The notes beneath the pieces are model-generated. The model saw only the letters and a list, made by a program, of their open reading frames with translations. It searched no databases and was not told where the DNA came from. From Heloderma charlesbogerti (Eukaryota > Chordata > Lepidosauria > Squamata > Helodermatidae): 64,000 nt of DNA. The position numbers and the translations under genes are program-made. Below, piece after piece: positions 54,626-64,000 of this stretch. The DNA lies in assembly GCA_026122225.1 (NCBI GenBank), contig JANEZZ010001958.1, positions 186,001 through 250,000 on the forward strand, given 5' to 3'. The stretch's first letter is position 1, and each line of letters starts with the position of its first letter.

Positions 54626-55459
54626 TAGGGATGTACGAAAGTCACTTACCTGTTCACGGATTACGTTGATGGTGGGGGGGAGGCATTCCGTCCCTCCCCC
54701 TGGAATCCTCGCCGGGGGGAGGTGCTTTGTTCCTCCCCCCCAGAATCCTCCGCTGCCGGCTCCGCGGAGCAGCCGGCCAGGCCCGGCCAGGCCAGAGCCG
54801 TCCGCAGCCAGATTTCCGGCTGCGGAGGGCTCTGGGTAAAAAAACAAACAAACAACTGCGTACGCAAATGGCAGTGGCTATGGCCGCCGCCATTTGTGTT
54901 CCTTATTTTTGCCCTCTTAATCTACGTAAATATTTACGTAGACTATGAAGGCGAAAATCAAGGGGAACGCAAATAGCGTAGCGGGCGAATTTGCGTTCCC
55001 CTTGATTTTCACCGTCATAGTCTACGTAAATATTTATGTAAATTAAGAGGGCAAAAATAAGGAACGCAAATGACGGCGGCTGTAGCCGCCACCATTTGCA
55101 TACGCAGTTTGTTTTTTAACCCACCCAGCCATGATAGGCTACGTAAAGATTTATGTAGCCTATCACATCGTGTTTTTTTAAAAAAACCTAGTCATGATAG
55201 GCTACTTAAATCTTTACGTAGCCTATCACGTCTTTCTTTTTCTTTTCTTTTTTTTTTACCAGAGTGAATATGGCGGTGGCGGCAGCCAGTCGGAAGACTG
55301 GCCACTGCCGCCTGGAAGATCTGCCCCAGGTGAGTCTCGTCCCGGGGGGGATCTGTGGGGGGGCAGGGGGGCAGGCCATTCCACCACAGAGTTCGGGGGG
55401 CCGAATGCACTGGCATTCGGCCTCACCATGATCCATGGCGGAATTCTCTGCCATCCCTA
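54626..55459 (-). mobile_element. TACGTA-hairpin element (834 bp), flanks unmatched
   Basis: D-end left (tagggatgtacgaaagtcac), N-end right (ttctctgccatcccta). Hairpins near 54920, 55018, 55130 and 55196. It lacks the central TTTTAGCCTACG hairpin found at 44730. Flanks ccagatcc and gatctacc share only agatc out of register. Minus donor AGGTAAGT near 54644; plus AGGTGAGT near 55328. Confidence 0.85.
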
Positions 55460-56272
55460 GATCTACCTTCTTTCCACTCCTGTATACGATGTAGATATAT
55501 TGATGGCTGCTGGTGAGTCTGAATGGTATCACCCATATGTGTCAAGAACAGGGCTCCCCTAAATCAAACAAACTACAACAACTGTATGGACACTTTAGGC
55601 TCAGTTAACTGTACTTTACCCTGTACACCCTGTGAATATTTTATGGCTGATGTAATCTGATGTGATTCAGCCCTCTGCAATTCTCAGTTCATTGTGTTCT
55701 GTGCAAGAAATTTGGGATGCCATGGATAGAGTTGCTACACTCCCGGCATATTTTAAAGGCGTGCTCCCTTCAATAAAAGCCATGAAACTCTTGCATCCAG
55801 GGTACCAGGCACACAAAAGGAAGCTGGCTAGGAAGTCGTTTAGGAAGAAAAATGGGAAAGCAGAAGGTACCAGAAACCAACAGGGGAGTCTCAAGACAGG
55901 CCTAATTGGTCTTTGGATATAAAGACAGGCTTGGCAGATGGGGCCAAGGGAGCTGAAATCCGGTTCTCTTTCCCAATCCATCAAGCTCCTCTTCCAGATC
56001 TTGTTATTTGGCAGTGACACAGGCCGCCATTTGCATAGTGTTTTCAGTGCTTGATTCTTGGTACATTCAGGACTGTTGCACATTGGTAGTGTTTGCATAC
56101 ACTGAGAGCTGAGATCCAATGGTGCTGTTCTGTTAGCAGAAGTGAAACTATTGGTGGAATGGTTTCGCCCCCTGCCTCCTGCACATATACACCTTGCATT
56201 TTTTTCTGGAGGATTATCCTGGGATAAAGGCTGATTCCTTTATTAGAGATGGGAGAACTAGTGATTTTCAAG
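55460..56272. other. gene-free stretch
   Basis: A short open frame (55662-55922, 86 codons) has no recognisable domain and no flanking gene structure. Otherwise unremarkable. Confidence 0.35.
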
Positions 56273-57178
56273 TAGGGATGGCGGAGAATTTCTCCCCGAA
56301 ACTTCGGGGGGCTGAGCGCCAATGTGTTCGGCCCCCCGAACAAGTTTCGGGGAGAAATCCTCCGCACCCCCCCCGGGACAGGACTTACCTTCTCTGAATG
56401 TCCCTCCCGGCGGCGGGTCCGGCTGGCGGTTCATCAGGTGTTCGAGAGGGGTGGGAGCGGCAGCCGGTCTTTTGACCGGCTGCCGCCCCCACCATTGCAA
56501 TAAAAGAAAAAAAAAAAGTCCCCTGATAGGCTACGTGACGATTCACGTAGCCTATCACGGCTAGATTTGCAAAGTCAGCCATGATAGGCTACGTCAATAG
56601 TCACGTAGCCTATCACGGGTGACTTAAAAAAAAAAAGTGTGTACGGATAATGGTGGCCCCCATAGGGAGCCGCCATTCCCGTTCCTTATTTGGTGGCTGT
56701 AGTCGACGTAAATGTTTACGTAGACTACGGCGAAAATAAGGGCAAAGCTATTTGCGTTGCCCTTATTTCACCGTAGTCTACATAAACATTTACGTAGACT
56801 ACAGCAACTAAATAAGGAACGCGAATGGCAGCTCCCTATGGGGGCCGCCATTCGCGTACGCGCTTTTTTTTTTTTTTTAAAGTCAAACGTGATAGGCTAT
56901 GTGACGATTCACGTAGCCTATCATGGCTGACTTTGCAGATCTAGCCGTGATAGGCTACGTGAATAGTCACGTAGCCTATCAGGGGGCGATTTTTTTTTTT
57001 TTTAACTTTCGCGTTCGCGGCCGGGCGAGGTGGGAAGCCTCCTCCCCGGCCTGAATTTCGGCCAGGGCGAGGTGGGAAGCCTACCCGCCGGCCTGAACTT
57101 CGCGGGGGGACCAGCGAAGCGCCTCCCCCCCATCGCGAACGTCCTTCGAGGACAGGTAAGTGACTTTCGTCCACCCCT
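56273..57178 (+). mobile_element. TACGTA-hairpin element (906 bp), flanks unmatched
   Basis: N-end left (tagggatggcggagaatt), D-end right (actttcgtccacccct). Six hairpins near 56524, 56580, 56702, 56775, 56890 and 56948, the same plan as 4849 and 13647. Flanks ttttcaag and ggtagtgc differ, so either the flank was deleted or two copies recombined. Donors: acttacct near 56384 (minus), aggtaagt near 57154 (plus). Confidence 0.85.
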
Positions 57179-57727
57179 GGTAGTGCTATAATTAGCTCTG
57201 GGTCTATCTTTTCTGTTTCCCTTTCCAGATGTTAAATCGAACACAGCAGAGGCATAGTAAATCCAGTTGCCTTCTACCAATTCCTCTCTTGTGGGGTGGG
57301 TGATTAGTGACACCCCACCCATGCCCAAACAACATTGTCTTGCATTTTTTCCTACCCTTGTTCACACACCTGAAGTTATGAACAATAGAAAATGGACACT
57401 TCCCAGTCAGCCAAACCACCAACCGCAGAACTGCTATTTGAAAAGTTTGTCTACCATGGGCAACAGTTGCCTTGTCTATGTAGTCCAGCAGACATCTCCA
57501 AAAGTTGCATTACTGGAAAAGGGTTCCTCCCACAAAAAAACTCTACTTTACCTAGCCAGTGGGAGTGTGATCCTCAAAATATGCCCACAAGAATATAAGG
57601 AATGAAAGCAATCAGATGGAAATTAAGCTCTAGTTCATGTTAAGAAGACTGCTAAGAAAGCTATTCCTTTTAAGTAAATTGGTCTCAGTTAAATACATTT
57701 CATTATTCATAGATATTACTACATGAG

Positions 57728-57728
<1 letters not shown>
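57179..57728. other. gene-free stretch
   Basis: A 112-codon open frame from 57267 shows no recognisable motif. Nothing else seen. Confidence 0.35.

Positions 57729-57768
<40 letters not shown>
57729..57768. repeat. (TA)n microsatellite
   Basis: About 20 ta units followed by a cacacaca stretch. Confidence 0.95.
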
Positions 57769-57771
<3 letters not shown>

Positions 57772-57832
57772 CGCACACACACAACCACACACGTGCTAAT
57801 GGAAACACTTTACCTGGAAACATGAAGCAGAT

Positions 57833-58100
57833 TGCTGGGAGATTCTGAACAGATAGAAGGAAGTACCTCTTCACACAAAGCATAGTCAAACTATGGAATT
57901 GGCTACCACAATACATAGTGATGGCCACCAATCTGGACAATTTCATGGAGGAGAGGGCTATCAGTGGCTACCAATCCTGATGCTACCTCCAGTATCAGTG
58001 TGCCTATGTTGACCAGTTGCTGGGGAACATGGGCAGGAAGGTGCTGTTGTGCTCATGCCCTGCTTGTGGGTTCCTGGTCAACAGCTGGTTGGCCACCATG
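57833..58100 (+). mobile_element. CR1-family LINE 3' fragment
   Basis: gattgctgggagattctgaa, cttcacacaaagcatagtca, ggctaccacaatacatagtg, ctccagtatcagtgtgcc, gttgctggggaacatgggca and ctgcttgtgggttcctgg, as in the reverse copy at 26598-26830. It stops exactly where the next element starts. Confidence 0.78.
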
Positions 58101-59175
58101 TAGGGATGTCAGAGAATTTCTCCACGAATCTTGGGGAGGCCGAATGCCAATGCATTCGGCCCCCTGAAATTGGTGGGGAAATTCGCCGACACCCCCCTGC
58201 CCCCCCCGGTATGGGACTTAACTCTGTCGAATGTCCCTCTCGGCGGCGAGTCCCGGCGGCATTTCGGTGGCGTTTCAGCGGCCGTGGCGGCAGCGGCCAG
58301 TCTTCCGACCGGCTGCCACGGCCGCCATTTCCCAGAAAAGAAAAAAAACGAAACAAAAAACGTGATAGGCTACGTAATGATTTACATAGACTATGGCGAA
58401 AATAAGGGCAACGCAAATAGCGTTGCCCTTATTTTCACCATAGTCTACGTAAATCTTTACGTAGACTACCTGTGCCCAAATAAGGAACGCAAATGGCGGC
58501 GCCCATGGGTGCCACCATTTGTGTACGCGCTTTTTTTTTTTTCAAAGTCAGCCATGACAGGCTACATAAAGATTTACGTAGCCTATCACTGCTGACTTTG
58601 AAAATCTAGCCGTGATAGGCTACGTAAATCGTTACGTAGCCTATCACTTTTTTTTTTTTTACAATTTACTTTTTTATTTTGCGGCCAGGGAGACGGGGTG
58701 CTCCCCCCGGCCAGAATTTCAGCGGGGACGGATGGGGCGCCTCCCCCCACCAAGTATTTCGGGGGGAGAAACGGAGCACCTCCCCCCCCACCAAAAGCTA
58801 CCGCCATTTGCATATGCTGGGTTTTTTCCCCCCCTGCTGTGATAGGCTACGTAAATATTGACATAGCCTATCACGACAGGGGGGAAAAACCCTGATGTCA
58901 TTTGCATCAATACAGGGACGCAAATGGTGGCGGCTACGACAGCCGCCATTTGCATCCCTGCAGGGCTTCCCAGCGGCCAGATGTCTGGCTGTGGGCGGCC
59001 AGAGCTGGCCGGTGGCTCCACGGCTTGGCCGCAGAGCGGAGCCGGCCAGGCACGATTCCGGGGGGAGGGATGGAGCACCTCCACCCCGTCAAGGATTCCG
59101 GGGGGAGGGATGGAGCGCCTCCCCCCACCACTGATTGCCCTGCGCGGAGCCAGGTTGGTGTTTCGTACATCCCTA
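58101..59175. mobile_element. composite of two hairpin elements
   Basis: Left N-end tagggatgtcagagaattt with hairpins near 58362, 58440, 58550 and 58610 follows the 5773/49672 plan up to ccccccaccaaaagc (58797). There its D-end is missing. The sequence then joins the level-2-type element: one GATAGG hairpin (58840-58874), a CAAATGGTGGCGG pair (58919-58955) and the right end tttcgtacatcccta. Flanks ccaccatg and cctccaac do not match. A fusion or deletion product. Confidence 0.75.
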
Positions 59176-59471
59176 CCTCCAACCTTGCAAGGAAGGGATA
59201 GGGAGTGACTGGAGGGCAACTCCTGCCCTCATGCCTGTCAATCTGCATTGTCTCCTTCCATGCAAGGAAGGAGGCTGTGCAGGTTTGACATGTGGCCTGT
59301 GCCTCCCACCAATTGCTCATTCTCTGCTCCTTGCAAGAAGGGCAGAACAGGTGGTTGGCGGACTGTGATGGGCAGTGGTTTCCCCCACAGTGCCGGCAGT
59401 GGCTCCCCTGGTAGCACCAGAAGCAGCAGGGGCTCCACTGGCAGAAGCACCCCCCCAACGGAATGAGCACC
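59176..59471. other. short gene-free gap
   Basis: Direct repeats of gcaaggaagg (59188, 59266). Otherwise not recognised. Confidence 0.35.
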
Positions 59472-60250
59472 AATCCTCGATGGCCGGCTGTGCTCCACGG
59501 CAGCTCTGCAGAGCAGCCGGACAGGCCCAGCCCAGCCCAGCCAGATTTCCGGCCGCAGAGGGCTCTAGAGAAAAAGAAAAAAAAAACGCGTACGCAAATG
59601 GCGGCGGCTACGGCCGCCGCCATTTGCATTCCTTATTTTTGGTCGTCTGAATCTACGTAAATATTTATGTAGACTATGATGGCGAAAATAAAGGGGAACA
59701 CAAATACTGTAGTGGGCGCTATTTGCGTCCCTTTTTGATTCACCGTTTTAGCCTACGTAAATATTTACTTAGGCTAAAACGGTGAATCAAAAAGGGACAC
59801 AAATAGTGCCTGCTATGCTATTTGTGTTCTCCTTTATTTTCGCCATCATAGTCTACTTAATATTTACGTAGACTAAGACGGCCAAAAATAAGGAACGCAA
59901 ATGGTGGCGGCCATAGCCGCCGCCATTTGCGTACGTGTTTTTTTTTTTTAACCCAGCCATGATAGGCTACGTAAAGATTTACGTAGCCTATCACATCGTT
60001 TTTAGGGTTTTTTTTTAACCCAGCCATGATAGGCTACGTAAAGATTTACATAGCCTATCACGTCATTTTTTTGGTTTTTTTTACAAGACAAATGGTGGCG
60101 GCGGCAGCTGGTCAGAAGGTAAGTCTTGTTGCGGGGGGGATCCGCGGGGGGGCAGGGGGTGGCAGGCCATTCCACCACAGAGTTCGGGGGGCTGAATGCA
60201 CTGACATTTGGCCTCACCGAGATCCGTGGCGGAATTCTCTGACATCCCTA
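59472..60250 (-). mobile_element. hairpin element lacking its left terminus
   Basis: Begins at aatcctcgatggccggctg, inside the D-end arm. The right N-end ttctctgacatcccta is intact. Hairpins near 59650, 59750 (TTTTAGCCTACG type), 59850, 59965 and 60030. Same plan as 44189 in reverse. A second internal deletion removes most of the CAAATGG arm near 60090-60118. Confidence 0.85.
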
Positions 60251-60562
60251 CATTGGTTACAACTTAATGAACAGTATTTATGAACTTCCTTTTGGTGTAT
60301 GTTGACCAGATGATGAACAAGACAGAAATGCAAAAATATACAATAGAATCAAAGCAAAACAGTCTCAAACTCTAAAACGGATTAAATAATAGAAGGAAAG
60401 CAACAGGAAAATGGTCTTAACGTTGGCTTCCAAATGTCTGGTGGAATAAGTTATTCTTAAATGAGAGGTGTAGAACCATATCTGGCCCTCCTGACAAACT
60501 AAATCTGGCCCTCTGTGGTTCTCCAGAAGGCCATACACTATTTTTCTGGCAATACTCCTTTT
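60251..60562. other. gene-free gap
   Basis: 60450-60540 has ctggccctcctgac / ctggccctctgtgg, weakly like 1090-1110. Confidence 0.35.
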
Positions 60563-60570
60563 CCCCTGAC

Positions 60571-60960
60571 TAGGCATGTTTCCCCCGCCTGGCAAACACA
60601 AAAATGTTCATATCTGTGTATGTGCGAAAATATGCATTTTTGTGAATGTGCGTATTTACGGACACACAAAAATGCACATTTTGCAAAATGCACACTTTCG
60701 CAGAGACAGAAATACTCACATTTGCAAATGGTGCATCTTTGCACAGATGCAAACATGTGCATTTTTGCGATCACCATTTTATTTTTCAAAAAATGGTGAC
60801 TGTGGAGTTCTCCAGGGCTGCTGGAGTGAGTGCATGCTGCTCGCCAAGCATGGGCGGGGGGTGAGGAGGGGCAGGGTCTCAGTGAGTGGGGCTTGGGGGT
60901 GTGGGCAGGGGGGGTGTCTGCCGGATTCCCAGATGGAATCAGATACCTAGACCATCCCTA
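60571..60960. mobile_element. hAT-like element of the TGCATTTTTG-palindrome type (390 bp)
   Basis: Starts taggcatgtttcccccg, ends tacctagaccatcccta. Flanks 60563-60570 and 60961-60968 are identical (cccctgac). The core repeats gtgcatttttg / caaaaatgcacatt in both senses (60620-60780). Family mate of 43378-43818. Confidence 0.93.
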
Positions 60961-61036
60961 CCCCTGACCACAACTCATTTTTCTGTAGTAGCTTTCCAGC
61001 CTTTACAGGTTTCCTCCCCGTGCCCTGTATTCTAAA

Positions 61037-61954
61037 TAGGGATGTCAGAGAATTCCGCCACGGATCTCGGTGAGGCCAAATGACAGTGCATTTGGCCCCC
61101 TGAACTCCATGGCGGAATGGCCCACCCACCCGGGATCCCCCCCGGGATGAGACTTACGTGGCGGATCTTCCGGGCAGCAGCGGCTCTGGCGGCGGCTTTG
61201 GCAGCGGCGGCGGCGGCAGCTGGTCTTCCGACCAGCTGCCGCCCTCGCCATTTCCAGGACTGTGTAAAAAAAAAAAAAAAAACGTGATAGGCTACGTAAA
61301 GATTTGCGTAGCCTATCATGGCTAGGTTTTTTAAAAACAAAACGACATGATAGGCTACGCAAATCTTTACGTAGCCTATCATGGTTTGGTGGGTTTAAAA
61401 AAACAACTGCGTATGCAAATGGCAGCGGCTACAGCCGCCGCCATTTCCGTTCCTTCTTTTTACCATCTTAATCTGCGTAAATATTTACATAGACTATGAT
61501 GGTGAAAATAAAGGGGAACGTAAACAGCATAGCGGGCGCTATTTGCGTCCCCTTTTGATTTGCAGTTTAACCTACGTAAATATTTACGTAGGCTAAAATG
61601 GTGAATGAAAAACGGACTCAAATAGCACCCGCTATGCTATTTGCATTCCCCTTTATTTTTGCCGTCATAGTCTACGTAAATATTTACGTAGATTAAGACG
61701 GCCAAAATGAAGGGACGCAAATGGCCGCCGCCATTTGTGTACACGGGGTTTTTTGGGGGTTTTTTTACCCAGAACCCTCCGCGGCCGGAAATCTGGCTGC
61801 AGATGGCTCTGGCCTGGCTGGGCCTGGCCGGCTGCTCCGCAGAGCTGCCGCGGAGCACAGCCGGCCGTTCGACGATTCCGGGGGGAAGAACAGAACACCT
61901 CCCCCCCACCATCAACATAATCCGCGAAAGATAAGTCACTTTCGTACATCCCTA
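61037..61954 (+). mobile_element. full TACGTA-hairpin hAT-like element (918 bp), left of a tandem pair
   Basis: N-end left (tagggatgtcagagaattcc), D-end right (cactttcgtacatcccta). Flanks 61029-61036 (attctaaa) and 61955-61962 (cttctaaa) agree at 7/8. Hairpins near 61285, 61350, 61473, 61570 (TTTAACCTACG type) and 61670. Both outward donor motifs are mutated (acttacgt near 61152; agataagt near 61929). Confidence 0.94.
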
Positions 61955-61962
61955 CTTCTAAA

Positions 61963-62455
61963 TAGGGATGGCAGAGAAATCCACCATGGAGCCCAATGAG
62001 GCTGGATTCAAAGGAATCCAGCCTCTGGAGTCTGCAGCAGAATGGCATCACTCACCTCCGCCTCCCTCCGCAATCCTCCAGAGCTGGATCCTCACCGCGG
62101 TGACTCCACGGAGGTGCCGGCTGGCTCTGTATCACCAGCGATACGGCCGCCATTGCAGTGCTGTATTGTTAGGTTAAGGGCTGACTCTGGGTGCAAATGG
62201 CATGGCTGCATTTGGCTTAAACTAAGGGCTTTATGGCCACAAATGGCATAGTGGACACCATTTGCATCCAGTCAGCCCTTAACCTAGAGATACGGCATGG
62301 CAATGGTGGCCGGCCATATTGCTGGTGATACAGAGCCGGCGGTCAGGTCCTCTGTGGAGCGGAGCCGGCCGAAGAGGATTCCGGGGGGAGGGATGGATTG
62401 CCTCCCCCCACGGGCAGATTCCCCCTACAGCAGGTAGGGAATCTACCCATCCTTA
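61963..62455. mobile_element. sister-family hAT-like element (493 bp), right of the tandem pair
   Basis: Starts tagggatggcagagaaatcc, ends tctacccatcctta. Flanks 61955-61962 (cttctaaa) and 62456-62463 (attctaaa) agree at 7/8. The core palindrome pairs gttaggttaagggctgactc (62167) with agtcagcccttaacctagag (62271) and gcgatacggcc with ggccatattgctggtg. No TACGTA hairpins. A minus-strand AGGTGAGT donor-like site lies near 62053. Confidence 0.92.
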
Positions 62456-62463
62456 ATTCTAAA

Positions 62464-63950
62464 GGGTTAGAATGCCTCACATAACGCTTAGTTCCTATCA
62501 GTAAGAGCTTCAAACTAAAATTTGCTGGAATTTAGGGGGATATTGGCCATGATGACCCCTTTGCTTTTGGCCCCCACCCCCTTTCCTTTGGCCCCATCCA
62601 CCACTGGAACATGGCCTTCAAGACCCTCTCTAAAATGAAACTGGCCCTCAATCTTAAAGTCATGCCCTACCCCTGCCTTAAACTGTTTCCAAATGAAGGC
62701 CAGGGAGGAAGTGAAGCAAGTTCTCAAAATAGCACATCCCACCATTCCAGGGCCACTGCAGAAAAGTCCCCGCTCCTAGTCGATGCTCTCATGGGAGGAC
62801 GCAGGGCCTGTCTGAGCAAAGGAATGTTGCTTTGGTTCCTTTCCACTCCCTCACAATGCCTGGGCAGCTGCGGCTCAGCTTCCTTAACAGCTATTTACAT
62901 CTCCCCTGGCAATGTTAGCACCTCATTAACACCTCATTTTTTAAAAATCAAAGTCTTGATTGGTTTGGCTAGAAAAAATAAAGGAGCGGGGAGGGAGCCC
63001 TGGAAAGATGACGGGGCTCAATGGGAACGCTGAAATGTGGAAGGCTGTATCTGAAGAGCATTACCCGACATCGTGTGACATTCTCTTTAACGGTTGGCAG
63101 GTGGAACTAGTGAGTGGAATTAGTTGAAGGGGCCTTGGTGGGCAGCCGCCCAGAAGGCTGCACAATCGAGGAAAGTGTGGGGAGTAATTTAGCTTCAAAC
63201 ATCTTCCAACCTGAATGTATTACTGAAACAGTTTAGTCAGACTTTTTTTTTTTTTATTAGAAGGGGGAAAAAAAACGAAAAGTATCAGATTTTAAAGTAA
63301 ACTGGTCTTCCATTATAATTGCCTCATTACCAACACAGAATACAGTCCCTGGCCTCTTATATAAAGGTGCATTTGGGGGGTTGCATAAACCAATTAGGTT
63401 TCCATTCTCAGCCTCCCACAGATCTACCATGATCGAGTCTCTCTTGCCTTTAATTGCCTTTCGAAATTGCATTATCTTAGCACACAAACTTGTCATTAGG
63501 GTCCCCCCCCCCACTTTTTCTTCCCAAGGCAGAAGCATACCTAATCGTATTACTGCCTGTACACTCAGAGCAGGCAGTCTTATTAATAGCCACCCTTCAG
63601 GGATCTTTTGGCCACAGATCCCTTTCATGATTGGAAGATGAGCTACTAATATAAATAGCACCATATCTCCAGCATGACTTCTGCTGCCTTTTTTGTCTGG
63701 CCATCTGGTGAGGGTTAAAAGGGGACTCTAACCACAGAGAGTTTCAACAAATTTGTTATGTTTCCAACTTATATTTCATACTTGTAGGGTTCTGCTGTCA
63801 AGATTGTGAGTATTTGATAGGTCAGAGGCAAAATTCCTTCCCCCCCCCCTCTCTCTCTCTCTCTCTGTCTCTGCTGCAACTGCTATCAAAAGGACGAGGA
63901 TAGCACAAACATATTACGTCAGACAGAACATCACCTGTAGGTCCTGTAAT
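62464..63950. other. quiet, mostly unique region; possible conserved non-coding sequence
   Basis: 62590-62650 is the old repeat also seen at 1045. From about 62880 onward there is no transposon terminus. 63040-63230 and 63390-63560 are complex and repeat-free, including cctttaattgcctttcgaaa. Poly-T at 63243-63258 and (CT)n at 63849-63868. No gene is supported; the open frames are short and without motifs. Confidence 0.35.
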
Positions 63951-64000
63951 TAGGGTTGGTGGAGAATTTCTCCCTGAAATTTCGGGGGGCCGAGTGCCAA
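63951..64000 (+). mobile_element. start of another hairpin element, cut by window end
   Basis: tagggttggtggagaatttc, then tccctgaaatttcgggggg and gccgagtgcc, the N-end arm as at 4849. Its left octamer would be cctgtaat (63943-63950). Confidence 0.88.

Noticed and set aside
55662..55922. 86-codon open frame with a lysine/arginine-rich C terminus
   Set aside because: No recognisable domain, no splice context, no paralog in the window; length is within chance expectation.
57267..57605. 112-codon open frame
   Set aside because: No motif or codon signature that I recognise and no support from neighbours.
59238..59498. Leucine/proline-rich open frame resembling a signal peptide
   Set aside because: Low-complexity GC-rich translation between two transposons; no downstream coding structure.
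16055..61954. Recurring peptide VIGYVNxYVAYHG as a possible small membrane protein
   Set aside because: It is simply the translation of GATAGGCTACGTAAA...TTTACGTAGCCTATC in one phase, present on both strands with no consistent start or stop.
4849..61954. CRISPR-like array of regularly spaced palindromes
   Set aside because: Repeats occur in small symmetric groups inside transposons with target duplications, spacers are shared between copies, and the host is a vertebrate.
4849..61954. Tc1/mariner (TA) or piggyBac (TTAA) origin because elements start and end with TA
   Set aside because: The TA belongs to the terminal repeat; immediately outside it lie matching octamers that differ between loci, which fits hAT and not TA or TTAA duplications.

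Overview
The window reads as non-coding nuclear DNA of a squamate reptile (lizard or snake). The evidence is the repeat mix: a Bov-B (RTE) LINE tail at 53888-54213, tRNA-derived SINEs of the Sauria type ending in the CACAGGGTTGTTGTGAGG block, several CR1 LINE 3' ends with the ATTCTATG octamer tail, L2-like LINE tails, and a decayed DIRS-like retroelement. I found no host protein-coding gene. Nearly all open frames are GC-rich repeat arms read in all phases, or retroelement debris.

The dominant content, about 27 kb or roughly 40 percent, is a set of non-autonomous DNA transposons that start TAGGGATG and end CATCCCTA. About two dozen intact or near-intact copies are flanked by 8-bp target-site duplications (TSDs), many of them 8/8, the mark of the hAT superfamily; TAGGG also fits the hAT terminal consensus YARNG. 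The major family carries arrays of short hairpins built on a shared core (CTACGTAAAT / ATTTACGTAG) in three flavours: GATAGGCTACGTAA..., TAGTCTACGTAA... and TTAGCCTACGTAA.... I count about one hundred by eye. They are separated by inverted CGCAAATGGCGGC / GCCGCCATTTGCG blocks and enclosed by GC-rich arms. One end (here the D-end) is TAGGGATGTACGAAAGTCACTTACCT-like. The other (the N-end) is TAGGGATGTCAGAGAATTC-like and runs straight into a GC-rich hairpin. Strand is given as + when the D-end lies on the right. Near both ends lies a consensus 5' splice site AGGTAAGT that faces out of the element, so each copy resembles a divergent, CpG-rich, exon-donor module.

Layout. 1-4.6 kb: truncated copies, a SINE, microsatellites and a chimeric element. 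4.63-7.31 kb: a three-level nest of four elements, each with its own octamer duplication. 8.3-13.3 kb: sister families with other palindromic cores, plus SINE and CR1 pieces. 13.3-19.0 kb: three more nests, one holding a 5S rRNA-derived SINE with a CR1 tail. 19.5-27.1 kb: more elements, an L2 tail, CR1 and a SINE. 27.4-33.6 kb: the DIRS-like relic with an internal ~215-bp minisatellite. 33.7-62.5 kb: the densest element territory, with nested, chimeric and tandem insertions. 62.5-63.95 kb: quiet, mostly unique sequence, then a new element cut by the window end.

No transposase is encoded here, so the elements must have been mobilised in trans. Several families share the same termini but have unrelated palindromic interiors, which suggests one transposase source served all of them.
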